From: Anaerolineae bacterium
Lineage (GTDB): Bacteria; Chloroflexota; Anaerolineae; JAFGEY01
Direction of reading: 5' to 3'
Assembly (NCBI GenBank): GCA_016929205.1
Contig: JAFGJF010000605.1
Span: 1-6,961, forward strand
DNA length: 6,961 nt
This document shows, piece by piece, positions 6,058-6,961 of the stretch. The position numbers and the translations under genes were made by a program. The first letter of the stretch is position 1, and each line of letters opens with the position of its first letter. The notes under the pieces were generated by a model. The model had not been told where the DNA came from. It worked only from the letters and a program-made list of their open reading frames with translations, and ran no database searches.

Positions 6058-6085
6058 TTGGCATAGACGCAAACGGCGTTATAAT
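6058..6085 (+). promoter_or_regulatory. Promoter of the Gfo/Idh/MocA gene
   Basis: TTGGCA (6058-6063, five of six) and a perfect TATAAT (6080-6085) are separated by 16 nt. The transcript would start near 6092 and the leader would be about 43 nt, with AAAGGAGG just before the ATG at 6135. Confidence 0.65.
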
Positions 6086-6134
6086 CAAGGCATCGGCGAA
6101 TCTGAACGACTGGAGAATCCACAAAGGAGGCGAA

Positions 6135-6961
6135 ATGCCACTAAAAGTCGGAATTGTCGGCCTGCGCGGTATCGGTAACCGCCACGCAGATTGTCATATG
6201 CAGGATCCACTGTCCCAGCTCGTGGCAGTCTGTGATGTGATCAAGGAACGCGCGGATCAGGCCGCAGAAAAACACGGCGTCAAAGCCTATTACAGCCTGC
6301 AAGACATGCTCAAGCACGAAGACCTGGATGTCGTCGACGTCTGCACCGGGGGCATGGAAAACGGGAGCTGGCACTTTGAGCCGGCTATGGAAGCACTGGA
6401 GGCAGGCAAACACGTCCTGGTCGAGAAACCACTGTCCAACGACGTCAACGAAGCCCGCCAGATGGTCGCCAGCGCGGCAGAAAAAGACCTCTACCTGGGC
6501 TGCAACCTGAACCACTATTTCACCCCGCCCGCCGACCGAGCCAGGCAGTACATCGACGATGGCGAGGTCGGCGAACTTGTCTACTGCCTGCACAAGATGG
6601 GCTTTGCCGGCGGTGAATACACCTACCGGCCCTCCAACGCGCCGAGGATGAAAGGTTTTCCCTACTTTCACGTCAAAGCCTTTCTCACCCACCCCTTTAG
6701 CGTGATGCGCTATTTCTGCGGCGACGTGATGCACGTCCAGGCCTTTTTCGACAAGCCGAGCTTTCGCCGCAGCGCCGGCGACGCCATGCTCTCGATCAAC
6801 GGCATCCACGTGCGCTTTGAGAACGGCTGCATCGGCTACCTGCTCAGCCAGCGTGGCGACGCCACCTTTGGCCTGGGCGGATGGTGGAGCGTCGAAGTCG
6901 CGGGCACGCGGGGCACGTTCTGCATCGAGAACTGCATCGAAAAGGTCACCTATTGGCCCGC
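6135..6961 (+). CDS. Gfo/Idh/MocA-family NAD(P)-dependent oxidoreductase, 3' end beyond window
   Basis: The frame is open from ATG 6135 to the window end (275 full codons), so the C-terminus is missing. The N-terminal Rossmann fold begins KVGIVGLRGIGNRHA (4-18), the glycine-rich dinucleotide-binding motif. It is followed by VCDV (32-35) at the end of the second strand and VLVEKPLSND (94-103), the EKP motif with catalytic Lys98. The alpha/beta substrate domain follows, with NHYFTPPADRARQYI (126-140) and THPFSVMRYF (185-194). The last corresponds to the usual HxxD region, with His186 kept but Ser189 in place of the Asp. Family members oxidise or isomerise sugars, inositols or sugar acids. The substrate cannot be told. 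AAAGGAGG (6123-6130) lies 4 nt before the ATG. Divergent from the MNT gene. Confidence 0.92.
   Translation, partial: MPLKVGIVGLRGIGNRHADCHMQDPLSQLVAVCDVIKERADQAAEKHGVKAYYSLQDMLKHEDLDVVDVCTGGMENGSWHFEPAMEALEAGKHVLVEKPLSNDVNEARQMVASAAEKDLYLGCNLNHYFTPPADRARQYIDDGEVGELVYCLHKMGFAGGEYTYRPSNAPRMKGFPYFHVKAFLTHPFSVMRYFCGDVMHVQAFFDKPSFRRSAGDAMLSINGIHVRFENGCIGYLLSQRGDATFGLGGWWSVEVAGTRGTFCIENCIEKVTYWP

Noticed and set aside
5942..6124. N-terminal extension of the MNT protein to 6124
   Set aside because: It would translate across a perfect extended -10 element and the divergent promoter, and the extra residues show no domain; the family-like start is at 5941.
6141..6809. 222-codon minus-strand frame opposite the Gfo/Idh gene
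   Set aside because: The plus strand has a clear Rossmann motif, EKP motif and ribosome binding site; the minus frame shows no recognisable domain.

Overview
The window looks like a chromosomal segment of an environmental bacterium, probably an anaerobic or microaerophilic sugar and glycan degrader. Moderate GC, good Shine-Dalgarno sites, sigma70-type promoters, several uroporphyrinogen-decarboxylase-like (URO-D-like) proteins, a sialidase-like propeller, a Gfo/Idh/MocA oxidoreductase and a MNT-HEPN pair are a mix I associate with Chloroflexota (Anaerolineae) or Planctomycetota genomes. That placement is inference only. No rRNA, tRNA, CRISPR array or insertion sequence was seen.

Layout, left to right. 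(1) Bases 1-77 hold the 5' end of an unrecognised leftward gene. Facing it, behind a very good promoter (TTGACA, 17 nt, TATCAT at 121-149) with an inverted repeat between -35 and -10, is a URO-D-like gene (209-1213). (2) A monocistronic msrB (1372-1785) follows, with its own extended -10 promoter and a leader hairpin, closed by a perfect 15-bp stem-loop terminator (1883-1916). (3) The end of that terminator supplies the -35 of the next promoter, which drives a second URO-D-like gene (1991-2751). This gene is broken: its N-terminal 40-50 residues and its C-terminal about 200 residues lie in different frames, and the middle of the domain appears to be missing. A third, intact and divergent URO-D-like gene (2794-4056) follows in the same transcription unit. 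(4) On the minus strand a unit runs from about 5980 down to 4126: a minimal nucleotidyltransferase (MNT, 5941-5603), a HEPN-domain protein (about 5606-5232, start codon abnormal) and a sialidase-like Asp-box propeller (5223-4126). (5) Divergent from the MNT gene, behind a TTGGCA-16-TATAAT promoter, is a Gfo/Idh/MocA-type oxidoreductase that runs off the right edge (6135-6961).

How they may work together. The URO-D-like proteins lack the haem-pathway HemE signature and resemble the broad family that includes corrinoid methyltransferases (MtaA/CmuA type). Their substrates cannot be read from sequence. With the Gfo/Idh enzyme and the sialidase-like protein they suggest carbohydrate or methylated-compound catabolism. 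The MNT-HEPN pair resembles the MntA/HepT toxin-antitoxin type and appears translationally linked to the sialidase-like gene.

No clearly new multi-gene system is evident. The points most worth checking are the broken second URO-D-like gene, the HEPN gene without a normal in-frame start, the unusual MNT-HEPN-sialidase operon, and the differing metal-ligand motifs in the three URO-D paralogues.
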